This document shows positions 44,624 to 53,006 of a stretch of DNA of 64,000 nucleotides, piece after piece (the stretch's first letter is position 1; every line of letters begins with the position of its first letter). Both the position numbers and the translations under genes were made by a program. Below the pieces are notes generated by a model. That model was not told the DNA's origin and searched no databases. It worked only from the letters and a program-made list of their open reading frames with translations. The stretch is from Formosa sp. Hel3_A1_48 (lineage in GTDB: Bacteria > Bacteroidota > Bacteroidia > Flavobacteriales > Flavobacteriaceae), in contig NZ_CP017259.1 of assembly GCF_001735715.1 (NCBI RefSeq), positions 1,733,501 to 1,797,500 on the forward strand. Direction: 5' to 3'.

Positions 44624-44938
44624 CTAAAATAAATTTTTAAAAATATTTTGATATAACTTTCCAACTAAGGGTACTGGAGTTTTTTTTCCGGCAAGCGCAG
44701 TCGAAATTCCATAAAAAATTAAAACTGCAAAACAAATCCAAAATGAAAAGGTTATCATCCAACTGTCAAAATTACCAATTATATATCCTAAAGAAAAAAA
44801 GCTCAACCACAAGCCAAGAGATTGTCGGATGTGAAAACTTATTATTTCATTCTTCCGCTCTTTGTTGGTCAGATATGCAATGAGCAAACCAATGAGGTAT
44901 AAATAACTCACGAATGCCATATTTTTTTCTGAATTCAT
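44624..44938 (-). CDS. Tic20/DUF4870-like small membrane protein
   Basis: 104 residues from the ATG at 44938 (MNSEKNMAFVSYL); an in-frame TTG three codons upstream is also possible. Three or four transmembrane segments, with the family-like polar segment SFHIRQSLGLWL between the first and second and a C-terminal VPLVGKLYQNIFK. This pattern resembles Tic20/DUF4870 proteins. Function unknown. It lies 9 bp after the dihydroorotase-like gene and is abutted by the esterase. Confidence 0.75.
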   Translation of the reverse strand: MNSEKNMAFVSYLYLIGLLIAYLTNKERKNEIISFHIRQSLGLWLSFFSLGYIIGNFDSWMITFSFWICFAVLIFYGISTALAGKKTPVPLVGKLYQNIFKNLF

Positions 44939-44947
44939 TTTAATCAA

Positions 44948-46204
44948 TTAATTTCTCAAAGCACATAGGTTATTCCCTAATATTCCATAAACTGTTCCTT
45001 TAAGACGTTGACCAATAAATAGAGAGTTTTTAGACTTAGATGATATACATGAGTTGCTAAATGTATAGGTTGGACTGGGATTAAATAAGGTGATCTGACA
45101 AGGATTTCCAACCTCTATGGGATGATTATCAATTCCAAATCGATTTTTACCAGCGGTGAGCAGTTCGATGGTTTTTTTTGTAGAAAAAATAGAGTTTAGT
45201 GCTCCGAAGGCACTTTCTAGCCCAATTGTTCCGTAGGCCGCAAAATCAAATTCTACTTTTTTCAGTTCAATAGATAGGGGGTTATGATCTGACGTTACCA
45301 TATCAATGGTACCGTCTTTAACTGCTGTGATAAGCGTTTTCACATCCTCTTGTGTTCTCAGAGGCGGGTTTACTTTGAAGTTTGTGTTGTAATTTTCTAG
45401 AGATGAATCAGTGAAAATTAAATTATGAATTGGAACGCTACAACTCACATCCAGCCCTTTTCGTTTAGCTTCACGGATAAGCGCTACTGATTTTGAAGTC
45501 GAAATGGTAGGAATATGCAAACAGCCCCCTGAGTATTCTAAAATAGCAAGATCTCGCGAAACTTGTAATTCTTCTGCAAGGTTTGGGCTTCCTTTTAAGC
45601 CTAACTTAATGCTTGTGGTTTGTTCATTAATAACCCCTGAACCCGCAATTTTTTGATCTAGAGGAAAAGATTGAACAAGTCCCCTAAAACTCGCTGTATA
45701 TTGCAAGGCAATTTTTAAAATGTTAGGGTTGTCAATAGGTTTTTTATAATCCCCAAATGCCACAGCTCCAGCCTTAAACATATCGTAAATTTCAGCAAGC
45801 CTAGTTCCTTTTGCACCTTCTGTAAGTGCTCCGATTGGATGAAGTTTCGTTGCTGTTTTTTCTGATTTGTTTTGAGCAAAGGCCACATCCGAATGACTGT
45901 CAATTACTGGAAATGTATTTGGATTAAGCGCTACGTCAGTAAACCCAGATTTTGCTGCTGTTGCCAACCCATTTTCGATAGTTTCTCTATCTTCAAACCC
46001 TGGTTCACCAAAAGACACACTACTATCGAACCAACCTTGTGAAACGTGAAGGTTATCCAATTTAATAACTTGATATTGGTGGGGGTTTTTTACAGAATCA
46101 GCTATTTGACTTATGCATCCATTTTCAACTAAAATATCTTGTGTTTTATTGTGAAAATCACTTTTTGAATCAAGAATGGTAGCTGATTTTATAAGTACGT
46201 TCAT
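44948..46204 (-). CDS. dihydroorotase homologue lacking the canonical metal ligands
   Basis: 418 residues of the cyclic amidohydrolase family, with the dihydroorotase scaffold: GEPGFEDRETIENGLATAA, NPNTFPVIDSHSD, GLKGSPNLAEEL, MVTSDHNPLS and FGALNSIFS. The HxH that normally precedes REPG is replaced (WFDSSVSFGEPG), and the later HVS position reads LHIPTIST. Several zinc ligands are therefore missing. Such non-catalytic paralogues occur beside active PyrC in many bacteria, so the name pyrC is not given. ATGA overlap with the upstream BatA gene. Confidence 0.85.
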   Translation of the reverse strand: MNVLIKSATILDSKSDFHNKTQDILVENGCISQIADSVKNPHQYQVIKLDNLHVSQGWFDSSVSFGEPGFEDRETIENGLATAAKSGFTDVALNPNTFPVIDSHSDVAFAQNKSEKTATKLHPIGALTEGAKGTRLAEIYDMFKAGAVAFGDYKKPIDNPNILKIALQYTASFRGLVQSFPLDQKIAGSGVINEQTTSIKLGLKGSPNLAEELQVSRDLAILEYSGGCLHIPTISTSKSVALIREAKRKGLDVSCSVPIHNLIFTDSSLENYNTNFKVNPPLRTQEDVKTLITAVKDGTIDMVTSDHNPLSIELKKVEFDFAAYGTIGLESAFGALNSIFSTKKTIELLTAGKNRFGIDNHPIEVGNPCQITLFNPSPTYTFSNSCISSKSKNSLFIGQRLKGTVYGILGNNLCALRN

Positions 46205-48120
46205 TTAAAAATTTTTAAGATGAGCATTTCTAAAGCCAAAAATATTAGCGCAAAAATAACAAACCATTTCCATAAAGCCTTAATGTTTACGGTACTTTTT
46301 ACAATATCCAAACTGTTTTGTATTGATTCAACTATTGAATCTGCTGCAATTTCTACAATGTTTATGTACTGCAAAACACTTTCATCACGTGCGTAATTGA
46401 AACTCAAATATTGTAAAGTATCGCCTTTGTGGTGTAAGGCATAATGTCCCGCTTTATTTGGTCGATTTTTAGTGGTTATTTGTTGTTTTGAATTTTGTTT
46501 TTGTTGTAACGGAATAAAACTTTCTTCCTTATTGCTTATGCGCAACACAACATCTCTACCTAATCTTCTTTTAGAGTCTATCTTGTGTTCATCTCCTATG
46601 CTGTATTGTACTTTAGGAATTTTAAAACTCGATGTTCCGATGCTATAAAAAGTAGGCACAACCAGGGGCGAGTATATGAAGTTTGAATCGTCACTACTTA
46701 TGTTTGAGGCAAAAATAAATATATTTTCGTGTTGCACTAAAAAAGGTGTGTCATCTTGAAAGTACAACAAGGTATTGGCGGTTTTGTTTAAGCCATAAGA
46801 ATTGGTTGCTTTTGGGAATTCAAAATTCTTTACTTTGTCCTCAAAAGCAGCAGTATAGATCGGATGATCAAAATTTATTTTGGTGATCTTTTTTTCAATT
46901 TTTAGTGAATTAGTTTTTAAAATATTTTGCACATTAAATAAAGGGCTGTAAGAAGAAAGTTCGCTAGAATTTGAAGGAATTATAACAATATGGCCTCCAG
47001 ATTCTTTATAACTTTTTAAACTAAGTTGCAGCGCTTCAGGAATACGTTCAAGTGCATCCAGCACAATCAAATCTTGTTTTGGAATGTCAGTATACACTGT
47101 TTGGTTTACATTTTGGAAATTATAGATAAATTCATCTTTAGTATAGATGCGTGGTAAATAGGTGTTTGTTTTTTTGCCAATTGCCAGTACACTGATTCGC
47201 TTTTGCTTGACTATACTGAAGTAATATTCATCATCAAAACTGAGTCCGTTATCGTCTAAAATGAGTTTACCTTTATCGATTTCTCGCTTTGGGACATAAA
47301 TTGACGTGCTGTACTTATTACTTTTTTTTAATGTTGATTTTCCAATAAGTTTTTGATCATCGTAAACACTAAGCGTTATGTTTTCATTTTTGCCAGTACT
47401 GCTGTTCGCTTTTATGTCTAATTTGTATTCATCAGCAAGAGCTGAAATTTCAAGTTTTTCAATAAAATTATTTTCAGGATTTAAAGGTTTTTTTTGAATT
47501 AAAATCAGCTTATACCCACTATCTCTCTTCACTTCGGTAATAGGGGAGTTGGTAGACTGAAAATCAGAAATTACAATAAAAAACTTTGGATTATTAGCCT
47601 GATCAGAGAACATCATTTTCCCTTTAGAAAGGATGGTTTTAATATCCAGTTGCCGCTGTGTGTAATCCATATCCAAAAGTTCATTTTGCAATGCATTAAT
47701 TGTTGTATTTTGGTATGTTTTTGTATTTGTGAAAATATTAATTTCCTGATTATGATCTAGATGGGTTATGATATCTTGAATTGAGCGTTCCAATAGCATT
47801 CCTTTTGAATCTACAGCCTGCATACTGAAAGAGTTGTCCAGATAAATAACTAGTTCTGGTCTTATCTCTTTTGTTTTTAGATTTGAAAAGTAGGGCTGCG
47901 CAAAGGCCATAATAATACAGCTAAGCGCTAATAATCTAAGACTTAAAACCAACCATTTTTTAAGAGTTGAACTTCTGCGCGTTTGCAGTTTAATGATTTT
48001 TAAAAATGCAAGATTTGTAAACTCTTGAATTTTGAATCGCCTTAGCTGAAATAAATGCACTAGGATAGGGATGATCAGTGCGCTAAGAGCATATAAAATT
48101 TCTGGATGTGCAAATTGCAT
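46201..48120 (-). CDS. BatA-domain membrane protein with a von Willebrand-type domain
   Basis: 639 residues. The N-terminal BatA double-membrane domain is clear: MQFAHPEILYALSALIIPIL, HLFQLRRFKIQEFTNLAFL, then a second segment near residues 60-80. VIYLDNSFSMQA is the MIDAS DxSxS motif of a VWA-like domain (about 90-230). A large periplasmic region follows and a single C-terminal membrane helix ends the protein. Related Bacteroidota proteins belong to the aerotolerance (Bat) context; this one stands apart from batABCDE. It is first in a four-gene run. Confidence 0.87.
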   Translation of the reverse strand: MQFAHPEILYALSALIIPILVHLFQLRRFKIQEFTNLAFLKIIKLQTRRSSTLKKWLVLSLRLLALSCIIMAFAQPYFSNLKTKEIRPELVIYLDNSFSMQAVDSKGMLLERSIQDIITHLDHNQEINIFTNTKTYQNTTINALQNELLDMDYTQRQLDIKTILSKGKMMFSDQANNPKFFIVISDFQSTNSPITEVKRDSGYKLILIQKKPLNPENNFIEKLEISALADEYKLDIKANSSTGKNENITLSVYDDQKLIGKSTLKKSNKYSTSIYVPKREIDKGKLILDDNGLSFDDEYYFSIVKQKRISVLAIGKKTNTYLPRIYTKDEFIYNFQNVNQTVYTDIPKQDLIVLDALERIPEALQLSLKSYKESGGHIVIIPSNSSELSSYSPLFNVQNILKTNSLKIEKKITKINFDHPIYTAAFEDKVKNFEFPKATNSYGLNKTANTLLYFQDDTPFLVQHENIFIFASNISSDDSNFIYSPLVVPTFYSIGTSSFKIPKVQYSIGDEHKIDSKRRLGRDVVLRISNKEESFIPLQQKQNSKQQITTKNRPNKAGHYALHHKGDTLQYLSFNYARDESVLQYINIVEIAADSIVESIQNSLDIVKSTVNIKALWKWFVIFALIFLALEMLILKIFK

Positions 48121-48155
48121 TTAATAGTTGTTTTTCGAATGTAAATATAAATCCC

Positions 48156-49160
48156 TTATGTGAAGAAAAAGTAATCTTTCATGTGTTTTTTATTTTGTTG
48201 ATTAAAATAATTAACCATAAATTCTTGAGCATTTTCATTAGCCACAGTAATGATGCTTTGGCTTTTGTTTATTTCTGACAAAGTGGCCCACGGTTTAAGA
48301 ATTTTTCCATATATATTTTTTCCAATTTTTTTTGGATTATCGCAGATCCATTCGAACGGAATTTTTATTTTTAAAAGTAAAGCGGCTAATTTTTTGCCTT
48401 TTTTACCAGCGCCCCACACCACCAGTGTCTTGGAATGATCGTAGGACAATTCTAAAAAGTATTTTAATTTTAAGTCAACGAATGAATTCTCCGCGTAATT
48501 AGGACTTGTTCTGGATGTACGAACGGCATAATCGCGCCAACGGTGAAGTATGTTTTTTGATGGAATACACTTTAAACCAAATTTAAAAAACCGAAAAGCC
48601 AAATCGTAATCTTCAGGGTAAATATTGGATTGAAAACCTCCACACTTATCAAAATCCTCACGATGTACCATCCAACACGGCGAAGGAATGACACATTCCT
48701 TATAAAGTTCATCAAAGTTACACCCTAATGATATTAGCTTGTTGAGCCATTTTTCATAGCGTTTATAACCATCATTCACCCCTTTTTCTGAAAAATATTC
48801 AACCAAACCTAAGGCTATGTGCCCCTTGCCCTTTGTATATAAATCGAGCTGCATTGCATGAAGTTTTTCAGGCATCATAATATCGTCACTATCCATACGA
48901 GTGATTAAATTTCCATTGCAATCACCATAAGCCGTGCACAAAGCAGTAATAATTCCTGAGCCTTTATTTTTTAAACACTTGATTCTAGAATCATTTTTCG
49001 CATAATTTTGAACAATTTTTGCGCTATTATCTGATGAATGGTCATCCACAAAAATTGCTTCCCAATCCGAAAATGTTTGATTTAAAATAGAATCGATACA
49101 CTCTGGCAAATAGGCCGCAGTATTTTTAAAAGGGATTAGTACACTAATTTTGGCTGGCAT
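48156..49160 (-). CDS. glycosyltransferase family 2 protein
   Basis: 334 residues. GT-A core: ISVLIPFKNTAAYLPECIDS, FVDDHSSDNSA and RMDSDDIMMPEKL (DxD). The C-terminal third (about 240-334) contains VVWGAGKKGKKLAALL, a Rossmann-like glycine loop seen in a subset of flavobacterial GT2 proteins. Start overlaps the S10 peptidase stop as TAATG. Acceptor unknown. Confidence 0.9.
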   Translation of the reverse strand: MPAKISVLIPFKNTAAYLPECIDSILNQTFSDWEAIFVDDHSSDNSAKIVQNYAKNDSRIKCLKNKGSGIITALCTAYGDCNGNLITRMDSDDIMMPEKLHAMQLDLYTKGKGHIALGLVEYFSEKGVNDGYKRYEKWLNKLISLGCNFDELYKECVIPSPCWMVHREDFDKCGGFQSNIYPEDYDLAFRFFKFGLKCIPSKNILHRWRDYAVRTSRTSPNYAENSFVDLKLKYFLELSYDHSKTLVVWGAGKKGKKLAALLLKIKIPFEWICDNPKKIGKNIYGKILKPWATLSEINKSQSIITVANENAQEFMVNYFNQQNKKHMKDYFFFT

Positions 49161-50647
49161 TAGTACTTTGCTGCTTTTCCATCAGCGGAGGATGCTTTGA
49201 TAAATGCTCTCAAATCCTCGTTGGATTGAATCAAGTCTTCGTTGCGCAAATACATCATATGTCCACTTCGGTAGCCTTTAAATGATAGACGATCTTTCAT
49301 TTTTCCACTTGGGTCTATTTGAGACAAAGTATATTTTGCACTAAAATAAGTTGTAGCTCCATCGTAATAACCAGATTGGTTAAGTACTTTTAGATATGGA
49401 TTTTGTGCCATCGCCAAGCGTAAATCGTCTCGAGTGTTATCATTTTCGTTATTCCAAGGTTGAACAGAACCAAACATATTGTATTTTAAGTCTGTCACAA
49501 ACTTTAGTTCATTTTTGATGTAATGATTTATTGCCGGAGTGAAAGAGTGCAGCCACGAAGTCAACTCAGCACTGTAATCAGGACTAGTTCCCGATTCCTT
49601 TTTGTCAATTCCTAAATAGCGAGAATCCAACCGTCCGATTGTTTGACCTGTTTTCTCGCGCAGTAACTCTTTCCAAAAAAAACGATTGGGTACATCCAAA
49701 TTATGTTGTAAAATAACTTTTTGACTTAATCCAGAATAGAGCGCCATTTTTTCGCTAATTTTCATTTTTTCCTCATCGCTTGCAAATCCACCTTTGGCTA
49801 AAGCTGGAATAAGATCATTAATTGTGAAGTTTTCTATCTCCGGTAAAATTTCTAAAAGGTCCTTAGATTGAAGATCATCAGGCAGCATTTTGTGATACCA
49901 AGCCGCTGCGGCATAGTAGGGGAGATTGAGCGCTGAGGAAACCGGCCCACCAACACGAAGAGTTTTATAATCGGCTGGTGAAACCAAAATAACTCCATTG
50001 AGGTACATCCATTGATTTTGCTGTAAGGCCAACGAAAGCCCCATGACGCGTGTACCACCATAACTCTCACCAATAATGTATTTTGGGGATTCCCAACGAT
50101 TTTTTCGTGTTACAAAAGTGTTGATCCATCCAGAGAGGTAGGCAATATCTTCATTTATGCCAAAAAACTGACTGCGATCAGGCATTTCTCCATCTTGATT
50201 TGGCACCATGCGTGAATAGCCCGTATTAACAGGGTTAACAAATACGATATCGGCAACATCTAGAATTGAATTTGGATTACTTTTGAATCCGTAGGGTTGC
50301 ACTGGATACCCTTCGTCATCTACATTCAAAATCCTTGGACCGGTATAAGCCATATGCATCCACACAGATGCCGATCCTGGCCCACCATTGAATGAGATTA
50401 TTAAGGGTCGAGAACTTCTATCTTTAATGTTTTCTCGAGTATAATAAGTGTAAAATAGACTGGCGATTACAGTTCCCTCTTTATCCCATACAGGTTGTGT
50501 GCCTGTTTCGGCAGTGTACGATATATTTACACCCTTTATTATAGTTTTATGTTGTGTGGTCACTGTGGTGTCCAAGGGAATCTTAAGCTCTTGTGCAAAG
50601 CTCAAGCTTGCACATAAAAGCAATTGAATGATGACGCTTTTTCGCAT
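49160..50647 (-). CDS. S10 family serine carboxypeptidase-like protein
   Basis: 495 residues from the ATG at 50647, giving the signal peptide MRKSVIIQLLLCASLSFAQ; a longer frame upstream has no support. Catalytic residues of the S10 family are seen: Ser in GESYGGTRVMG, with the oxyanion FNGGPGSASVWMH, Asp in GYYDGATTYFS, His in YRSGHMMYLR. Carboxypeptidases of this family remove C-terminal residues in the periplasm. It lies 71 bp after DUF2007 and is coupled to the GT2 gene. Confidence 0.92.
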   Translation of the reverse strand: MRKSVIIQLLLCASLSFAQELKIPLDTTVTTQHKTIIKGVNISYTAETGTQPVWDKEGTVIASLFYTYYTRENIKDRSSRPLIISFNGGPGSASVWMHMAYTGPRILNVDDEGYPVQPYGFKSNPNSILDVADIVFVNPVNTGYSRMVPNQDGEMPDRSQFFGINEDIAYLSGWINTFVTRKNRWESPKYIIGESYGGTRVMGLSLALQQNQWMYLNGVILVSPADYKTLRVGGPVSSALNLPYYAAAAWYHKMLPDDLQSKDLLEILPEIENFTINDLIPALAKGGFASDEEKMKISEKMALYSGLSQKVILQHNLDVPNRFFWKELLREKTGQTIGRLDSRYLGIDKKESGTSPDYSAELTSWLHSFTPAINHYIKNELKFVTDLKYNMFGSVQPWNNENDNTRDDLRLAMAQNPYLKVLNQSGYYDGATTYFSAKYTLSQIDPSGKMKDRLSFKGYRSGHMMYLRNEDLIQSNEDLRAFIKASSADGKAAKY

Positions 50648-50718
50648 GGTTTTATTTTTTATGAGCCTATAAAATACAACAATGATTTGACTTCTGAATA
50701 TTGGGTATGGGAAGTTTA

Positions 50719-50955
50719 TCAAGTCTTATTTGTTATAAACTTATCAGTAATATACGCTAGTATTTTAATCGCTTTTTCTTCTTCACTTTCGTGAACAAAA
50801 ACTTCCTGATGCCCATAGGTTGTAGGGCCAAAACCTGCTAATCGCGCGGACTCTGTTTCATCCTTGATAACAGCAGTAATACCACAATCTTCTAAATTTT
50901 TAGAGATCAACTGAACAATAATAAAACTACCAGCGTAAATCTTAACATACCCCAT
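50719..50955 (-). CDS. DUF2007 domain small protein
   Basis: 78 residues, matching the putative signal-transducing DUF2007 family: KIYAGSFIIVQLISKNLEDC, GITAVIKDE and QEVFVHESEEEKAIKIL. The fold resembles a small ferredoxin-like domain. No membrane segment. It is first in the minus-strand run with the S10 peptidase and GT2. Role unknown. Confidence 0.85.
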   Translation of the reverse strand: MGYVKIYAGSFIIVQLISKNLEDCGITAVIKDETESARLAGFGPTTYGHQEVFVHESEEEKAIKILAYITDKFITNKT

Positions 50956-51090
50956 CTTTAAGTTTTTTATGAAAGATACAACAAAAATTAAGCCATTATT
51001 AACATAAAAGTATTTGTGTTTTCTGCTCTATTTTTTCATAGTTACATTATAAATAATGTTTTATATTAGCTAAATAATCTCCAGTACTTC

Positions 51091-51546
51091 ATGGCACTTT
51101 CAGCAAAAAAACTCAACCTCTTTCTCGTATTCAACCTTCCCTCAGCTTTCTTATGTGGTGTGCGAGTTAAGCAGATTAATGCATTCGAGTGTCATGTAGG
51201 TGTTCGTCATAAATGGATCAATAAGAATCCGTTCAAATCAATGTTTTGGGCGGTACAAGGCATGGCCGCCGAATTGGCTACAGGCGCCCTTATAATTATG
51301 AAAATCCAGCAGTTAAATAAAAAGATATCTATGCTTGTTATAAAAAATGAAGCACAATTCACAAAAAAAGCCAAAGGCCGAATTACATTTCGTTGTGCTC
51401 AAGGAATGGACATAGATAAAGTCCTCCAATCTGCTATTGAAAGCGGTGAGGGGCAGACCTTAACGCTAAAAGCTGAAGGACGTGACGAGGCAGGAGATGT
51501 GGTAGCTACATTCAACTTTATTTGGAGTCTAAAAAGAAAGTTTTAA
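51091..51546 (+). CDS. DUF4442 hotdog-fold protein
   Basis: 151 residues with the DUF4442 pattern: LPSAFLCGVRVKQI, VRHKWINKNPFKSMFWAVQG, MAAELATGAL, and the C-terminal AEGRDEAGDVVATFNF. Hotdog-fold members are often acyl-CoA thioesterases, but DUF4442 is uncharacterised. It is the last gene before the octamer array. Confidence 0.83.
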   Translation: MALSAKKLNLFLVFNLPSAFLCGVRVKQINAFECHVGVRHKWINKNPFKSMFWAVQGMAAELATGALIIMKIQQLNKKISMLVIKNEAQFTKKAKGRITFRCAQGMDIDKVLQSAIESGEGQTLTLKAEGRDEAGDVVATFNFIWSLKRKF

Positions 51547-51587
51547 TGTTAAATTTTTTTGAAGTCTTTATATTTTTAACTAGTTTT

Positions 51588-51718
51588 AAATCACTAAATC
51601 ACTAAATCACTAAATCACTAAATCACTAAATCACTAAATCACTAAATCACTAAATCACTAAATCACTAAATCACTAAATCACTAAATCACTAAATCACTA
51701 AATCACTAAATCACTAAA
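51588..51718. repeat. tandem repeat of the octamer AAATCACT, 16 perfect copies
   Basis: From 51588 to 51715 the unit AAATCACT occurs 16 times without any mismatch, then a partial AAA. It lies in the 217-bp gap between the DUF4442 gene and the 64-residue gene. The unit is not a multiple of three and carries stop codons in all six frames after a few copies, so it is not coding. Perfect short arrays of this type change length by replication slippage. Confidence 0.97.
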
Positions 51719-51763
51719 ATACTTGCCTATAAGAAAAACTACTTTAATCCTAAATTTATTAAA

Positions 51764-51958
51764 ATGGCAAGAGCAATGTTTGAGTACACAAAACGCATTC
51801 TTAAAAAAGTTAGTTTTGACCCTAATCTATTCTGTACAGAAGTAAAGAAAGCAATGCATTATTTACTTCCTTACGAGATTGAAGAACTTAAAGTATTTGT
51901 GGAATCCATGATCAAAAGTAACCCAGAGCTGAGTCGTTGTACCGTATATTTTGTTTAG
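51764..51958 (+). CDS. small conserved flavobacterial protein (64 residues)
   Basis: 64 residues starting ARAMFEYTKRILKKVSFDP. The pattern FDPNLFCTEVKKAMHYLLPY and EIEELKVFVESM looks like a common hypothetical protein of Flavobacteriia. Helical, soluble. Function unknown. The 16-copy octamer array ends 45 bp upstream, so array length may affect its expression. The 3' end overlaps convergent oxyR by 4 bp. Confidence 0.8.
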   Translation: MARAMFEYTKRILKKVSFDPNLFCTEVKKAMHYLLPYEIEELKVFVESMIKSNPELSRCTVYFV

Positions 51959-52896
51959 CGTTCAGCTACGGGGCTAATAATTTCCACATCTTGAAATGCT
52001 ATAGCCCCTCTAATAATTGCTGAGATGGCGTCGTGGATCGCATTAATGATTTGAATTTTTAATTCGTTTTTATTATAAATCAAACTGACTTCTCGTGCAG
52101 GTGAGGGGGGTGCAAAAAAGTGTAGATTATGCTGTTCTTTTTCTTTTAAATCCAATGTATTGAGATAAGGCAAAAGCGTCATGCCCATGCCTTCGTTGGC
52201 CAATTTTACCAACATTTCTATACTGCCGCTCTCGAGTTGAAATGATTCATCATCAGCTTTATTCAATGTTTTACACAGATTCAAAACACCATCTCTAAAG
52301 CAATGCCCATCCTCAAGCAATAACATATCGTTGATATCCAAATCAGATACTTCGATAGTTTTCTTATTTTTCAACCTGTGATTCGCCGGAATGTAGCCGA
52401 CAAAAGGTTCATAAAATAATACCCGCTCTTTTATGTTTTCTATTTTTAGTGGTGTGGCAGCAATAGCGGCATCCAAATGCCCATCATTTATGCGTTGAAT
52501 GATTTCTTCTGTAGTGAGCTCCTCAATCTTTAATTTGACTTTTGGATATTTTTTAATGAAGGTTTTGAGAAACATAGGCAACAGTGTAGGCATGATGGTG
52601 GGGATGATGCCCAATTTGAATTCTCCGCCAACAAATCCTTTTTCTTGATCAACAATATCATTTATGCGTTCGGCCTCTGCGACTATATTTTTGGCTTGTG
52701 CCACAATTTTACGTCCAACATTGGTAAGTTCAATGGGTTTTTTGCCACGGTCAAATATTTGAACATTCAATTGTTCTTCTAGTTTTTGTACTTGCATACT
52801 AAGCGTAGGTTGTGTCACAAAGCAATGCTGCGCCGCTTTGGTAAAGTTTTGATGCTCGGCTACCGCCAAAACATAATGCAATTGGGTGATGGTCAT
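51955..52896 (-). CDS. oxyR: hydrogen peroxide-sensing LysR regulator OxyR
   Basis: 313 residues. The N-terminal winged helix (MTITQLHYVLAVAEHQNFTK and FVTQPTLSMQVQKLEEQL) is followed by a LysR effector domain. The peroxide-sensing cysteines are in GHCFRDGVLNLC: two cysteines nine residues apart, the spacing of E. coli Cys199 and Cys208. OxyR activates peroxide defence genes when oxidised. Single gene, divergent from none; a palindrome lies upstream of its -7 element. Confidence 0.93.
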   Translation of the reverse strand: MTITQLHYVLAVAEHQNFTKAAQHCFVTQPTLSMQVQKLEEQLNVQIFDRGKKPIELTNVGRKIVAQAKNIVAEAERINDIVDQEKGFVGGEFKLGIIPTIMPTLLPMFLKTFIKKYPKVKLKIEELTTEEIIQRINDGHLDAAIAATPLKIENIKERVLFYEPFVGYIPANHRLKNKKTIEVSDLDINDMLLLEDGHCFRDGVLNLCKTLNKADDESFQLESGSIEMLVKLANEGMGMTLLPYLNTLDLKEKEQHNLHFFAPPSPAREVSLIYNKNELKIQIINAIHDAISAIIRGAIAFQDVEIISPVAER

Positions 52897-52910
52897 ATAA
52901 TCGTTTTACA

Positions 52911-52918
52911 CAAATGTA
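52911..52918 (-). promoter_or_regulatory. -7 element for oxyR
   Basis: Minus strand TACATTTG matches TAnnTTTG and is 14 bp before the oxyR ATG. The TTG that might be the -33 element lies 25 bp upstream (52946-52944), which is too far, so the promoter may need an activator or lack a -33. Confidence 0.45.
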
Positions 52919-52924
52919 TAAATT

Positions 52925-52956
52925 TTATCTATTAATCTTATAACAAGTATAGATAA
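52925..52956. promoter_or_regulatory. candidate LysR-type operator upstream of oxyR
   Basis: TTATCTAT (52925-52932) and ATAGATAA (52949-52956) form a perfect 8-bp inverted repeat with a 16-bp spacer over the expected -33 region of oxyR. The half-site contains ATAG/CTAT, the OxyR core in E. coli, but with wider spacing than there. Confidence 0.45.
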
Positions 52957-53006
52957 GTAGAGCCTTTTAGAAAGGTTCTATTTAGTTACGCGATGGGCAC
53001 TCTAAA

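Noticed and set aside
51588-51718. CRISPR array
   Set aside because: The 8-bp units are contiguous with no spacers and no cas genes.
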